Part shown: positions 44,723-54,215 of the stretch, one piece after another | Layout: every line of letters starts with the position of its first letter | Numbering within the stretch: position 1 is the first letter of the stretch | NCBI RefSeq assembly: GCF_016909185.1 | Contig: NZ_JAFBFH010000008.1 | Coordinates: forward strand, 62,001-126,000 | Source of the DNA: Siminovitchia thermophila | GTDB taxonomy: Bacteria; Bacillota; Bacilli; Bacillales; Bacillaceae_C | Direction: 5' to 3' | Length of the DNA: 64,000 nucleotides | Translations under genes and position numbers: made by a program | The notes under the pieces: model-generated | What the model was told of the DNA's origin: nothing | Databases searched by the model: none | What the model saw: the letters and a program-made list of their open reading frames with translations, nothing else

Positions 44723-45226
44723 ATGGCCAATATAGTAGAGAAGGCGGAAAAAATATTAAATAAGATAGTTGATATTCAACAGTTCATTTCAAATATGTTT
44801 CTTATTTTTATTATGGTGATGATCACATTGGATGTGGCAGGCAGAAACTTTTTGAACAAACCATTAAAAGGAACGTATGAAATGACGGAACTCGGGGCGG
44901 CCCTGCTTGTTTTTTTTGCATTGGCTATTACACATCGTCATGGGGATCATATCACGATTGATTTTCTCGTTGACCGATTTTCAACAAAAGCGAAACATGT
45001 TTTAAATGGCGTTATTGAAATCGTCATAACATTTACACTGCTGTTTATGGCGAGGCATATTTTTGACAACGGGCTCCGTTTCATGGAGAGGAAAACAACG
45101 ACATCAGACTTGGCTCTTTCTATTCACCCTTTTTTATTTGTGATTTCCTTTACACTTGTGATCTTTGCGCTTACAGCCATATTTAAAGCGGTTACACATT
45201 TCAGCTTGGTGGTGAATAAGAAATGA
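44723..45226 (+). CDS. dctQ: TRAP transporter small permease subunit (DctQ)
   Basis: This 167-aa protein has four predicted membrane helices and the family marks LDVAGRNFLNKPLKGTYEMT and HRHGDHITIDFLVDR. DctQ joins the large permease in the ion-coupled carrier. It lies 10 bases after dctP and overlaps dctM by four bases (ATGA), which shows translational coupling. Confidence 0.92.
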   Translation: MANIVEKAEKILNKIVDIQQFISNMFLIFIMVMITLDVAGRNFLNKPLKGTYEMTELGAALLVFFALAITHRHGDHITIDFLVDRFSTKAKHVLNGVIEIVITFTLLFMARHIFDNGLRFMERKTTTSDLALSIHPFLFVISFTLVIFALTAIFKAVTHFSLVVNKK

Positions 45227-46524
45227 GTCCGGAATTGTTGGGTATTTTAGGGATTGTTACGTTACTGCTGTTATTTCTCATGAAAGTGCCAATCAGTGTA
45301 TCACTGATCATTGTCGGCACTTTCGGACTAGCCATGATCAGGGGATGGGAGTCGGCACTTGTTCAATTGGGAACTACTCCCTTTTCGACGGCAAGCTCTT
45401 ATTCCTTAAGCGTCATACCCTTATTTATTTTAATGGGGATGTTCTTGTCTTATAGTGGATTTGGAAATGACTTATACACCGCCGTAGACTCTTGGATCGG
45501 GCATGTAAAAGGCGGGCTTGCGATGACAACGATTGGCACAAGCGCTTTGTTTTCGGCCATTTCAGGATCTGTCAACGCGACAACCGCCACAATGGCGAGA
45601 ATTGCGTTGCCCGAGATGAAAAAATATCGTTATGATGATGCATTATCCACTTCATGTGTTGCCGCCGGAGGCACCCTCGGCATCCTGATTCCACCAAGTG
45701 TCATCCTTGTGCTATATGGCATTCTAACGATGGAACCAATCGGCAAGTTATTAATCGCTGGCCTCGTTCCAGGTATACTACAGATGGTTTTATTCATGCT
45801 GGCCGTCTACATCATCGTGCTAAGAAATCCTGATGTAGCTCCGGTAACTGGAAAAAAACCATTAAAAGTAAAAATAAAGTCCTTATCAAGTGTATGGCCA
45901 TTTCTTTTTCTGTTCGCGTTAAGTATCGGAGGAATTTACTTTGGATTTTTTACACCGACGGAAGCCGGCGGTGTCGGAGCTTTTGGGGCATTTTTATTAG
46001 CAGTTGCAACGCGAAGATTAAAATGGGACGATTTTAAATCATCGTTAAATGAGACGACCCGATTAACTGCTATGATCTTCTTTATTTTGATCGGCGCTGA
46101 TATTTTCAGCAAATTTCTGGCATTAAGCAAAATTCCGGTCGTCATTACGAAGTTTGTATCCAATCTAGATATGTCGCCAATGATCATATTGGTGTTCATT
46201 TTAATCGCCTATTTCATTTTAGGTCTTTTTTTGGAAGGGATCGCCATATTTGTATTAACGCTGCCAGTCGTGTACCCGTTAATTACAATGCTTGGATTTG
46301 ACGGTATTTGGTTTGGAGTCGTTATGATCTTCGTCATGAATATCGGCTTATTGACTCCCCCGCTCGGTTTAAGTGTTTATATTATTAGCGGGGTTGCCAA
46401 AGACGTACCCATTCAGCGTATTTTCAAAGGGGTCATCCCCATGTTGCTTATGATGATTGTATGTTTGGCGCTCGTTGTCATTTTTCCTGAAATCGTTACA
46501 TTTTTACCCGATTATATGAAATGA
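45223..46524 (+). CDS. dctM: TRAP transporter large permease subunit (DctM)
   Basis: This 433-aa protein has twelve or so predicted helices and the DctM signatures: LSVIPLFILMGMFLSYSGF, SALFSAISGSVNATTATMAR, GGTLGILIPPSVILVLYG and FTPTEAGGVGAFGAFLL. It forms the translocation pathway for the substrate delivered by DctP. It overlaps dctQ by four bases and is followed by a bidirectional terminator. Confidence 0.94.
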   Translation: MSPELLGILGIVTLLLLFLMKVPISVSLIIVGTFGLAMIRGWESALVQLGTTPFSTASSYSLSVIPLFILMGMFLSYSGFGNDLYTAVDSWIGHVKGGLAMTTIGTSALFSAISGSVNATTATMARIALPEMKKYRYDDALSTSCVAAGGTLGILIPPSVILVLYGILTMEPIGKLLIAGLVPGILQMVLFMLAVYIIVLRNPDVAPVTGKKPLKVKIKSLSSVWPFLFLFALSIGGIYFGFFTPTEAGGVGAFGAFLLAVATRRLKWDDFKSSLNETTRLTAMIFFILIGADIFSKFLALSKIPVVITKFVSNLDMSPMIILVFILIAYFILGLFLEGIAIFVLTLPVVYPLITMLGFDGIWFGVVMIFVMNIGLLTPPLGLSVYIISGVAKDVPIQRIFKGVIPMLLMMIVCLALVVIFPEIVTFLPDYMK

Positions 46525-46527
46525 AAA

Positions 46528-46568
46528 GAGGCAATCCAACTGCCGATGGTTCGGCCTTGGATTGCCTC
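46528..46568. terminator. Bidirectional terminator between dctM and the SDR gene
   Basis: GAGGCAATCCA and TGGATTGCCTC form a perfect 11-base stem with an additional pairing in the loop (CCGAT..TTCGG). AAAA precedes and CCTTT follows, so it can act on both convergent genes. Confidence 0.75.
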
Positions 46569-46579
46569 CCTTTATACAG

Positions 46580-47296
46580 TTAAGGATTGGTCGACCACAA
46601 TCCGGCTGATTTGATAAAGACGCGGGGATGCAATTTTAATTGTGCAACCATGACTTCAGCGATATCTTCCGGCTGCATTACTTTTTCCGGATTACCATCC
46701 GTCAAGTTTTCCGCAAACGCCAAATCAGTGGCGACAGTGCTCGGGGTTAACGCGGTAACACGGATATTATGTTTTCTTGCCTCATACATCAGGGATTCGG
46801 TAAGACCCAACACGGCAAACTTGGATGTGCTGTATGCACTCATAACCGGCCCGCCTTTTTGCCCGGCAGTAGAAGAAATATTGATAATATCTCCGGATTG
46901 CCTTTCTATCATATCTGGCAAAACCGCTCTTGTCACATAATACATTCCCATCACATTGACATCAATAATTCGTTTGAACTCCTCAGGAGTAAGGTCTAGA
47001 AACTTTCCAAACTTGGCAATTCCCGCATTGTTGATCAGAATATCTATTGGACCAAGCTCCGATTTTACATGGTCAACGGCGGCCATCACCGAGTCATGAT
47101 CCGATACATCCGCTACTGCCACCGTTACGTTGACCTCGTATGCTTCAAGTTCTTTGGCCACTTTTTCAAGGTTGTCAAACGTTTTGCCAATGAGACCTAC
47201 ATGGATGCCTTCTTTCGCAAAAGCAATAGCGGTTGCTCGCCCAATCCCTCTGCCGGCTCCTGTAATTAAAGCATTTTTCCCCTGTAAGTTCCGCAT
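46580..47296 (-). CDS. Short-chain dehydrogenase/reductase, FabG-like
   Basis: This 238-aa classical SDR has the cofactor motif TGAGRGIG (12-19), LINNAG (88-93), catalytic Ser in INISSTAG (about 141), and Tyr155/Lys159 in YSTSK. The family reduces 3-oxoacyl chains or oxidises secondary alcohols; the exact substrate is unknown. GAGGAG lies about 9 bases before the ATG. It is monocistronic, convergent with dctPQM, and contains no fatty acid synthesis context. Confidence 0.88.
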   Translation of the reverse strand: MRNLQGKNALITGAGRGIGRATAIAFAKEGIHVGLIGKTFDNLEKVAKELEAYEVNVTVAVADVSDHDSVMAAVDHVKSELGPIDILINNAGIAKFGKFLDLTPEEFKRIIDVNVMGMYYVTRAVLPDMIERQSGDIINISSTAGQKGGPVMSAYSTSKFAVLGLTESLMYEARKHNIRVTALTPSTVATDLAFAENLTDGNPEKVMQPEDIAEVMVAQLKLHPRVFIKSAGLWSTNP

Positions 47297-47431
47297 GTCA
47301 ACTCTCCTCGTATAGTATATTTAAGCTTCCTAGTTGAATATACCATGTCACCAAATCCAGCGCCAAATCTTTCGATTCATGCCATGTACTGTTTACGACG
47401 TCTGCAATGCTGCTTTATGAAGATAAAGACA

Positions 47432-48895
47432 TCAAGTACCACAATAGGTGACATAAGGAGCCGTTGAAGCGGGCACCGTACAGTATTCTGCTTGCTCTTC
47501 TGTATAGGCATAAGGGGTGGAAAGAATGTTATGCAAACGTTCAAGCACGCTGTAGTCTTCTTTTTCCACTGCCGCTTCCAGCGCCTCTTCTACGCGGTGG
47601 TTCCTCGGAATGACGGAAGGATTGCTTTTCCTCATGAGCTCCTGGGAGGAAGCGGTTGATTCTTGTTGCCTTTCCATCCTATCCCGCCATCTTTTTTGCC
47701 ACTGGGTAAATCTTTCTGTTTTAAAAAGATCCATTCCTTCCAACCGGTTCATCGTTAATGCCCGAAAAGTATTCGTATAATCCGCGCGATGATCTTTCAT
47801 CAAATCAAGGAGATCGGTAATCAAGTTTTCATCCTGAGGCTCATCATTAAAAATGCCGAGTTTAGCCCTCATTCCCGTAAGCCAATGGGAATGAAACAGC
47901 TCCGAAAATCCGGAAACCTCTTCTTGCGCGATTTTTACCGCTTGCTCTGGTTCTTCATGCAAGAGCGGCAATAGCGTCTCAGCAAACCGGGCAAGATTCC
48001 ATCCTCCAATGATCGGCTGGTTCTGGTAAGCATACCGGCCTTGGGTATCAATAGAACTAAATACAGTATCAGGATCGTAAACATCCATAAAAGCGCAAGG
48101 CCCATAATCAATTGTTTCTCCGCTAATAGCCATATTATCTGTGTTCATGACTCCGTGAATAAAACCAACAAGCTGCCATTTGGCGATCAGCTCCGCTTGG
48201 CGGTTGATCACTTCCTGAAGCAAAGAGAGATACTTGTTTTCATCATCTGCAATCTCCGGAAAGTGCCGCTTAATGGTATAATCGGCCAAAATTTGAAGCT
48301 TATCGACTCCGCCCCATCTGACAACATATTCAAAAGTTCCCACCCGCAGATGGCTGGCCGCCACACGTGTCAAAATGGCACCCGGAAGCTTTGTTTCGCG
48401 CCAGATGAGCTCCCCCGTTGTCACAACAGCCAGACTGCGAGTTGTAGGAATACCAAGCGCATGCATCGCCTCGCTGACAATATACTCGCGCAACATCGGT
48501 CCCAGCGTCGCCCGGCCATCACCCCCGCGAGAGTAAGGAGTTTTGCCTGAACCTTTCAGTTGAATATCCATCCTGTCACCTTGCGGTGTGATCTGCTCAC
48601 CCAATAGTACTGCCCGCCCATCACCCAACATGGTAAAATGGCCGAATTGATGTCCCGCATACGCTTGTGCAAGCGGCTCAGCCCCAGCTGGTATGCTGTT
48701 TCCGGCAAACACCGCTGCTCCTTCACCACTTTGAAGCGCTCCCACATTCAACCCTAAAGACTCAGCCAACTGTTCATTCAGAATAACCAATTTGGGCGAG
48801 TGGACAGGAGTTGGGCTTATGCTCGTATAAAACAAATTCGGCAACTGTGCATAGCTATTGTCAAAGTTCCAACCTGTTTGGTTATATTTACTCAT
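47432..48895 (-). CDS. selO: SelO (YdiU) pseudokinase-fold protein adenylyltransferase
   Basis: This 487-aa protein matches the SelO family, which transfers AMP from ATP to Ser/Thr/Tyr of target proteins. Conserved blocks are [58 protein letters not shown]-like sequence, and [20 protein letters not shown] with the active-site Asp pair. The C-terminus has a Cys third from the end (YCGT), the position of selenocysteine in eukaryotic SelO. The ATG at 48895 has AAAGGAG about 6 bases upstream; a longer start includes it. Length matches the family. It is isolated, with a structured repeat starting 42 bases upstream. Confidence 0.95.
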   Translation of the reverse strand: MSKYNQTGWNFDNSYAQLPNLFYTSISPTPVHSPKLVILNEQLAESLGLNVGALQSGEGAAVFAGNSIPAGAEPLAQAYAGHQFGHFTMLGDGRAVLLGEQITPQGDRMDIQLKGSGKTPYSRGGDGRATLGPMLREYIVSEAMHALGIPTTRSLAVVTTGELIWRETKLPGAILTRVAASHLRVGTFEYVVRWGGVDKLQILADYTIKRHFPEIADDENKYLSLLQEVINRQAELIAKWQLVGFIHGVMNTDNMAISGETIDYGPCAFMDVYDPDTVFSSIDTQGRYAYQNQPIIGGWNLARFAETLLPLLHEEPEQAVKIAQEEVSGFSELFHSHWLTGMRAKLGIFNDEPQDENLITDLLDLMKDHRADYTNTFRALTMNRLEGMDLFKTERFTQWQKRWRDRMERQQESTASSQELMRKSNPSVIPRNHRVEEALEAAVEKEDYSVLERLHNILSTPYAYTEEQAEYCTVPASTAPYVTYCGT

Positions 48896-48937
48896 TGCAT
48901 CTCCTTTTGTTTTACAAAATTGATAGTGGCCATTTTT

Positions 48938-49093
48938 ATCCCGCATGTAAGGTGCCGTACTACTCCTACTTCAAGAGCCTTGAGTTGATACAAAAGGTCT
49001 AAGTGGGAGAAAACGGCACCTAAATGCCCGATTGTTCAACTAACATTCAGTAGGAGATGAAGAAAACTCCTACTGAATGAAGTTTCACTTTAT
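48938..49093. repeat. 156-nt structured repeat, copy 2
   Basis: It is nearly identical to 11278-11434. The right hairpin is better preserved here (13 perfect pairs, CATTCAGTAGGAG with CTCCTACTGAATG). In the left stem CTCCTACTT faces AAGTGGGAG, where one C-to-T change gives a G-U pair. It lies 42 bases upstream of the selO start codon in the same orientation as copy 1, so it may overlap the selO leader. Confidence 0.8.
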
Positions 49094-49338
49094 AATTTTG
49101 CTTTTGTTTATGTATTATACTCTTTTGGATGCATCTTTTGTATGGAAAGTGACAAATTGCTTATAACCTGCCGATGTTTATATGACTGCTAGTAATTCAT
49201 CAACGCAGTGTTTGGTTGAGTATCCACCGTTTGTTATACATGGATTGGCGGAAGCTATAGGCTTTTGCAATAAGTGATACCCACCAGGGCTCCATGACAA
49301 GCGGCAATGAAACGAATATCCTTGATTGCCATTTGATT
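49094..49338. other. Intergenic, no gene seen
   Basis: This stretch lies between the repeat and the small XRE gene. No coding frame or strong hairpin is visible. Confidence 0.35.
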
Positions 49339-49569
49339 TTAACTCCCTTTTCGCTTGGAATTTTTAATGTAAAAGCAATCCCCGACAGATACCCCTAAGG
49401 ATTTGGCGATGACATAAGCAATTCTCGGACTTACTTTTTGCTTTCCTGATAGTATTTTTGACAAATACGAGGGATCTGTTTGAATTTCTTTAGCCAGGTT
49501 CGCTTGTGTATCATATTTATCATAAATTAACTCAAAAAGATTATTCTTAATTCGATAAACCGGCTTCAT
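49339..49569 (-). CDS. Small XRE-family DNA-binding protein
   Basis: This 76-aa protein has one helix-turn-helix domain: NLFELIYDKYDTQANLAKEI, DPSYLSKILSGKQKVSPRIA and AKSLGVSV, followed by a short basic tail. AGGAGG lies 8 bases before the ATG. It follows the YdbT-like gene on the same strand after 42 bases, but an inverted repeat over its start points to its own promoter. It may control the adjacent ABC/PH-domain operon or itself. No toxin partner is adjacent, so a toxin-antitoxin role is unlikely. Confidence 0.7.
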   Translation of the reverse strand: MKPVYRIKNNLFELIYDKYDTQANLAKEIQTDPSYLSKILSGKQKVSPRIAYVIAKSLGVSVGDCFYIKNSKRKGS

Positions 49570-49581
49570 CTAAACTGCCTC

Positions 49582-49606
49582 CTAATTAATACTCCATATT
49601 AATTAG
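49582..49606 (-). promoter_or_regulatory. Inverted-repeat operator at the XRE gene start
   Basis: CTAATTAAT and ATTAATTAG form a perfect 9-7-9 inverted repeat that overlaps the AGGAGG of the XRE gene. The placement over the translation signal suggests autorepression by the XRE protein. Confidence 0.5.
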
Positions 49607-49611
49607 TACTT

Positions 49612-50973
49612 TTACAGCAATGGCAAATGGAGATGATTTTTATGAATGGACTTTAGCTTGATCCTTTTTCGTACAGAGTTATTAAAATAACCTAACTGTA
49701 CATGTCGAATTGCCAGGTGATGCCAAGGCATTTTCCTTGTTTTTACGTATTGAAGATGAGCGTTTTGCAAGATATGCGTCTTTTTGATGAAAACTCCTTG
49801 TTCAACAATTAAATGATCCGCTTCAATTTGAAATTTTACACTCCAATGCTTCATTACCTTTATGCTACATAAAATCAGTAAGGCAAGTATCCCGATCGGG
49901 AACAAGATTTCAGCTAACATGTAGAGACACAAACCCGTAATGAAAAATGCAGTTAAATAGATGAGGAGTACAGCATGCCTCCCGCCTTGCTTGTTCCATT
50001 TCTCTTCTTTCAAATGGATGTCCTCTCTATAACACAACTTTATAAACATAGGGATGTCTTCATTTTTTACAAAAGGGTGTAAAAGGATTTTTCTTTGCTC
50101 TTGATCAATTGTTTCTATATAAAGGGTCGACCTTTTAAATAATTTTTGAACGAGGGTTTGTTGAACCATCAAACCCTTTATATTTTTGATGTAAATACTG
50201 ACAATTTTTTTGGAGAATGCTCCGCTCACTATTTTAATTTGCTGATCATCCATTTGAAGATTGAAATTGATTGCTTTGGAATATTGTGCTATCAATGACA
50301 TGATTAAGAGAGCTGAAGCATACATATAGACGGAACCTGGCAAATTGGCGATTCCTTGTATCCAAAATTCGATAGAAAAGTACCCTTCCCAAGTTTCGGA
50401 TTTGGAAATATTTGAAACAAGGGTTGATAGAAAAATTACAAAAAGTGTAAATATAAGTCCTCTGGTGATTAAGCCTCCGAGGACTTCTCTTGGTGTTACT
50501 TGAAATCTTTTTATAAAATCAGAGTTGGTCTCTTCGGCTTTTAGGGCGTTCATAATTGCGAGTCGATCTTGCTCTCTTATCGCGGGCAGAGAAATGGTTG
50601 CCTCATCTTCATCCCCTTCCAGCTGAATTCGCAAATCAGAAATTCCCAGCATATTACTTGGAAACCACTTTGTCGTCACACAATTAACGACCTTTCTTTC
50701 GTCAATGTATTCTACCGTCTGTTGCAAAAATGAAAAGTTTTTAACGATTACTTGATCATCTTGTATACTGTAACGCAAAGTAAACCATTTCACGAACCCG
50801 AACATAATGAAACTACAACCAAGAATGGATATAATGGTTCCACTAATATGTTCATTGATCGTTTTTAAACCTGCACTGGAACGAAAAATTAACACTAATA
50901 AATAAGGAGGGATCAATCTTATCGCCAGTTTGACCGCATAAGAAACAATAAGGAATGGATGCATCTTACTCAT
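49612..50973 (-). CDS. YdbT-like PH-domain membrane protein, putative immunity protein
   Basis: This 453-aa protein has several membrane helices (around 15-60, 180-200, 215-240 and 350-380) and three bacterial PH2-type segments, including RYSIQDDQVIVKNFSFLQQT, DDQQIKIVSGAFSKKIVSIY and EADHLIVEQGVFIKKTHILQ. YdbS/YdbT proteins in B. subtilis (SigW regulon) and in leaderless bacteriocin clusters protect the cell from membrane-active peptides. It overlaps the YdbS-like gene by 8 bases and lies downstream of an ABC exporter in the same operon. A role in self-protection is inferred. Confidence 0.8.
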   Translation of the reverse strand: MSKMHPFLIVSYAVKLAIRLIPPYLLVLIFRSSAGLKTINEHISGTIISILGCSFIMFGFVKWFTLRYSIQDDQVIVKNFSFLQQTVEYIDERKVVNCVTTKWFPSNMLGISDLRIQLEGDEDEATISLPAIREQDRLAIMNALKAEETNSDFIKRFQVTPREVLGGLITRGLIFTLFVIFLSTLVSNISKSETWEGYFSIEFWIQGIANLPGSVYMYASALLIMSLIAQYSKAINFNLQMDDQQIKIVSGAFSKKIVSIYIKNIKGLMVQQTLVQKLFKRSTLYIETIDQEQRKILLHPFVKNEDIPMFIKLCYREDIHLKEEKWNKQGGRHAVLLIYLTAFFITGLCLYMLAEILFPIGILALLILCSIKVMKHWSVKFQIEADHLIVEQGVFIKKTHILQNAHLQYVKTRKMPWHHLAIRHVQLGYFNNSVRKRIKLKSIHKNHLHLPLL

Positions 50974-51445
50974 TCTTTATTTCCTCTTGATTTCCATTTA
51001 ATTCAATGTATTTGATAATAGATTCTGCTGTCGAATGTTTTATATAGTCAATCTCTAATGAACCTGCTGCAGTAATGATCTCTAAAGATACTAAATGATA
51101 TTTCTTCAAAATCGGCCCTTGCCTTATTTTTGTTTGATACACTTTACGGCAAGGAATAATGACTTCATTTTTTATAACAATGCCAGATTGATAGAAAATC
51201 AATTTATTTGCGCATTTAAATGAAATGGAGTGATAAAGTCTTTTTAACCTTAGCAAGCTTATGAAAAAAAAGACCGTAATGAAAATCATTATGTAAATCA
51301 ACATGCTGTTTATAAACTTATGAAATGAAAATAGGTACAAGATAAACGTAATAAGAAAAGTCGCAACGAAAATAAGCGAGTATTCAATCCTTTTTCCTTT
51401 TATAAAATTATTGGACACCTTATTCCAATCATTTACACAATCCAT
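50966..51445 (-). CDS. YdbS-like PH-domain membrane protein, putative immunity protein
   Basis: This 159-aa protein has two N-terminal membrane helices (about 22-42 and 47-65) and a PH2 domain (about 75-145) with KLIFYQSGIVIKNEVIIPCR and YQTKIRQGPILKKYHLVSLE. It is the typical first member of a YdbS-YdbT pair. AAGGAAG lies 8 bases before the ATG. It follows the ABC permease gene after 38 bases, in one operon with the ABC transporter. Confidence 0.82.
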   Translation of the reverse strand: MDCVNDWNKVSNNFIKGKRIEYSLIFVATFLITFILYLFSFHKFINSMLIYIMIFITVFFFISLLRLKRLYHSISFKCANKLIFYQSGIVIKNEVIIPCRKVYQTKIRQGPILKKYHLVSLEIITAAGSLEIDYIKHSTAESIIKYIELNGNQEEIKNE

Positions 51446-51482
51446 ACACTACTTCCTTTATCGTTTTTGATCATAAAAAGTT

Positions 51483-52427
51483 TTACACAAATATATCTCT
51501 TTTCTTAAAAATCACCATTGATAGATATAATAATAATACTATTGCAAGTCCGATGACGACAATCGCCGAAATAAGACTGACACCATATGGTTGTGTCGCC
51601 CCTCCCCCTTCCAAAAACAGCGCTAATTTTACGTTAGGGAAAACGGAGTAATATAGATAAGGAATTTTTTCCATATAAAGCGGGGAAGTATACTGAATTA
51701 ATACAAAAGTGATAAATCCTAAAATTGAACTCATGACATTATTAAAAATAACAGAAAAGAAAATTGCTAATAAAATATAGAAAGTCATTGAAATTACTAA
51801 AAGCAAAAACCCTAATACGATTCCTTGCCACACTGAGTAAATACCAGGGTTTATAAGGGTCAACACGATTTGATCAGTCCATCCACCGAAACGATAAAGC
51901 GTTCCTGTTGTGATGTATTCTAGAAGAAAATAAAATATAGATAGGCCTAGTAAAACAAAAAAAACTGCTAGAATCTTAGAGAATAACAATCTGCCTCTTC
52001 CCAAGGGAGAAAACAATAGCGACTTTAAACTTCCGGTAGTCTGTTCGCCTACAATCATATCGCTACACAAAATAATGACTGCAAAAGGTAAAATGATTGA
52101 AATAAAAAATCCTCCCGTGATTTCTTCAAATAACAGCATTGCCCCTGTTTGATAACCTTCCGCAGGTATATTGTGAGCCATTTTTGTATCAATAATTTCC
52201 AATGAACGTTCTATGTATGTAGAGTCTATTTCTTTATTACTATATAAACTTTTGAGCGATTGTTTTTCCATTTCATATATCTCATTGGAAGCCATTTTAA
52301 CTTCATTTGAATCAAAGTAGCTTAGCGTTGCCGAAAGAATCATCATTCCAACACTAATTATTAAAAGAACAACAATTTTCTTTCTTAACCAAAGCTTTAT
52401 TATTTCATTTTTTATAGCTGCTTTCAT
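51483..52427 (-). CDS. ABC-2 family permease
   Basis: This 314-aa protein has six predicted membrane helices and a large extracytoplasmic segment after the first one (about 40-95), the usual layout of ABC-2 permeases of the NatB/BcrB type. The motif GEQTTGSLKSLLFSPLGRGR precedes the third helix. It overlaps the ATPase gene by four bases (ATGA). Permeases of this type in Bacilli export peptides, lipids or antibiotics; here I infer export of, or protection against, the small cationic peptide encoded upstream. Confidence 0.82.
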   Translation of the reverse strand: MKAAIKNEIIKLWLRKKIVVLLIISVGMMILSATLSYFDSNEVKMASNEIYEMEKQSLKSLYSNKEIDSTYIERSLEIIDTKMAHNIPAEGYQTGAMLLFEEITGGFFISIILPFAVIILCSDMIVGEQTTGSLKSLLFSPLGRGRLLFSKILAVFFVLLGLSIFYFLLEYITTGTLYRFGGWTDQIVLTLINPGIYSVWQGIVLGFLLLVISMTFYILLAIFFSVIFNNVMSSILGFITFVLIQYTSPLYMEKIPYLYYSVFPNVKLALFLEGGGATQPYGVSLISAIVVIGLAIVLLLYLSMVIFKKRDIFV

Positions 52428-53350
52428 ACACTTTTCTCCTTAGAACCAATTGCTTCTAAATAGATACGCTCTAATGATTTTTCCTTTTTTAAAAAGTGGG
52501 TGATGACTATTTTTTGATTAATGAAACTTGAGAGTATTTGTTGTGCGCCGTTCGTATTTGTTGAAAAATGAATATGGCTGTCTGTCATATGTATGATTTG
52601 TACCTTGTGAAGATGAAAGATAGCTTTGATCTCTTCTTTCGTTAGTTCGGTCTGAAATTCAATCTGATACGTATGTTTATCAGCTTCTTGAAGATCTTTT
52701 TTTTCAATGTCCGTCACTTTTTTTCCTTCATGAATGATAATTCCTCTATCTAATACATGTTCTAATTCACTTAAAATATGTGAGGAAATAAAAACGGAAA
52801 TATTTTTCTCTCGTGAAAGGTATTGGATAAGATTCCGAACATCGATGATTCCCTGTGGATCTAAACCGTTAATTGGCTCATCTAAAATGATCATTTTAGG
52901 CCGCCCGATCAGTGCGAGCCCAATCCCTAAACGTTGCTTCATCCCAAGTGAAAAATGAACTGCTTTTTCATGAATGCGAGAGCTTAAGCCGATAAGTTCA
53001 ACGATGTCAGACAAGTCTTTGTCTGTCGGGTTTGAATCTAAAAGTCGAGCACGTTGCTTCAAATTTTCCCAACCACTCATATACAAATAGAGTGACGGAT
53101 TTTCCACAATCCCTCCCATATGCCTCATTGCTTTGGAAAAGTCTGTTTCTATGTTCCAGCCATTGATATAAATGTTTCCACTTGTTGGCTTAATCATCCC
53201 CGTTAACATCCGAATCGTCGTTGTCTTTCCAGCACCATTGGGTCCAAGAAATCCAAAAACTTCACCTTGTTTAATAGAAAATGAAATATCATAAATGAGT
53301 GTTTTCTTTTTAATAACTTTAGTAAGCCCTTCCACCTTCATAATTTCCAT
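52424..53350 (-). CDS. ABC transporter ATP-binding protein, BcrA/antimicrobial peptide type
   Basis: This protein of about 308 aa has Walker A GPNGAGKTT (about 38), the Q-loop MGGIVENPSLYLYMSGWENL, signature FSLGMKQRLGIGLAL, Walker B MIILDEPINGLDP and the H-loop SSHILSEL. The sequence resembles BcrA-type ATPases of antimicrobial peptide exporters (bacitracin, lantibiotic immunity). The ATG at 53350 has AGGTGA upstream; a GTG at 53359 is alternative. It heads the operon of permease, YdbS- and YdbT-like genes. Confidence 0.88.
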   Translation of the reverse strand: MEIMKVEGLTKVIKKKTLIYDISFSIKQGEVFGFLGPNGAGKTTTIRMLTGMIKPTSGNIYINGWNIETDFSKAMRHMGGIVENPSLYLYMSGWENLKQRARLLDSNPTDKDLSDIVELIGLSSRIHEKAVHFSLGMKQRLGIGLALIGRPKMIILDEPINGLDPQGIIDVRNLIQYLSREKNISVFISSHILSELEHVLDRGIIIHEGKKVTDIEKKDLQEADKHTYQIEFQTELTKEEIKAIFHLHKVQIIHMTDSHIHFSTNTNGAQQILSSFINQKIVITHFLKKEKSLERIYLEAIGSKEKSV

Positions 53351-53562
53351 TTGATTCACCTAAACTTTTCATACTCATTTTGATTGCTATATTTCTAAAA
53401 TGTCCATTTATTTTATTTATAAAAACATATTTCAAATGTCATCCGGCTTCATCTCTATGCATACGCCTAGCCCCAACCCCCTTTTCATCACAGCCAAGCA
53501 AATCATTTACCCAAGCCTATTTACAGCTTCAGCCATTATGACTCATTCTCTTTGTTAATTAT

Positions 53563-53630
53563 ATTATAGTCTATCTATTTCGAATTTCACCGCAATCCTC
53601 ATTGCGGTTTTACGTAAAGTAGTTTGCGGT
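53563..53630 (-). promoter_or_regulatory. Promoter region of the ABC operon with ACCGCAA boxes
   Basis: Read on the minus strand, -10 TATAAT lies at 53563-53568. Upstream are two direct ACCGCAA boxes (53624-53630 and 53602-53608) exactly 22 bases apart, and an inverted TTGCGGT (53589-53595). A pair of boxes with about two helical turns spacing upstream of a weak -35 is typical of activators such as LytTR-type response regulators. The leader to the first gene is about 200 bases. No such regulator is in the window. Confidence 0.45.
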
Positions 53631-53739
53631 AGGAGAAATCTATAAAAATGTAAGGACAGGATGATTAAAGATGATCATGTTTATGTAAGCAAATAATTAA
53701 GTAAAAACAATAAAGTAGGAAACATTTTATATCACATAA

Positions 53740-53776
53740 AAAAAGTATATTCCTCTCTCAGGAATATACTTTTTTC
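53740..53776 (-). terminator. Terminator of the small peptide gene
   Basis: AAAGTATATTCC and GGAATATACTTT form a perfect 12-base stem with a 7-base loop, followed by seven T residues on the minus strand. It lies directly after the peptide gene, so the peptide has a short own transcript. Confidence 0.8.
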
Positions 53777-53797
53777 AAAATAATAAAATAATTTCCC

Positions 53798-53890
53798 TCA
53801 TCCGAATATATCAATAACTTCTATTAAACGCCAAACCCATTTACCAGCTTCCTTTACCCATTTCCATACCTTTTTAACTTTCTTCAACAA
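53798..53890 (-). CDS. Trp/Lys-rich 30-residue peptide, putative leaderless bacteriocin
   Basis: A short gene opens with TTG at 53890 (or TTG at 53887) with AGGGGG 7 bases upstream. The 30-residue product begins MLKKVKKVWKWVKEAGK and ends WRLIEVIDIFG. It has four Trp residues and a net charge of about +5 (eight Lys/Arg, three acidic), and its helix would be amphipathic. There is no leader peptide or cleavable signal. These features match leaderless bacteriocins such as aureocin A53, although the peptide is shorter. Downstream in the same direction is an ABC-YdbS-YdbT operon of the kind found in such clusters. It could instead be a PSM-like or type I toxin peptide. Confidence 0.6.
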   Translation of the reverse strand: MLKKVKKVWKWVKEAGKWVWRLIEVIDIFG

Positions 53891-53912
53891 GTAACACCCC
53901 CTATTTTTTCTA

Positions 53913-53948
53913 ATGAGATCATTTATACTAATAATCTAGTGATCTCAT
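53913..53948 (-). promoter_or_regulatory. Inverted repeat upstream of the peptide gene
   Basis: ATGAGATCA and TGATCTCAT form a perfect 9-base inverted repeat with an 18-base AT-rich spacer, ending about 22 bases before the peptide gene start. A degenerate counterpart lies at 54824-54850 upstream of the decayed copy. It may be an operator or form a hairpin in the leader of the mRNA. Confidence 0.45.
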
Positions 53949-54215
53949 GTTTAATTATATTTTTTTGCTCATATTCTATCAATTGTAACTTATGGGAACA
54001 TATGGTAATTATCTTAATATTAATAATACTTAGTAAATACCAGACTGAAATGTGGTATAGATGACCACCAGCGCTGCATTAAAAAGTTAAAACTATTCAA
54101 CTGACTATTCAGAACTATATCCTCTATCAAAATTTGCAAAAAGGACAAACCTTACTCAAAGTGATGTTAATTTGGTAAAATATGTATATTGATACCCGGG
54201 ACGATTGACATTTCC

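Noticed and set aside
49339-49569. Antitoxin of a toxin-antitoxin pair
   Set aside because: The XRE protein resembles HigA-type antitoxins, but no toxin-like gene lies on either side. The adjacent gene is a PH-domain membrane protein.
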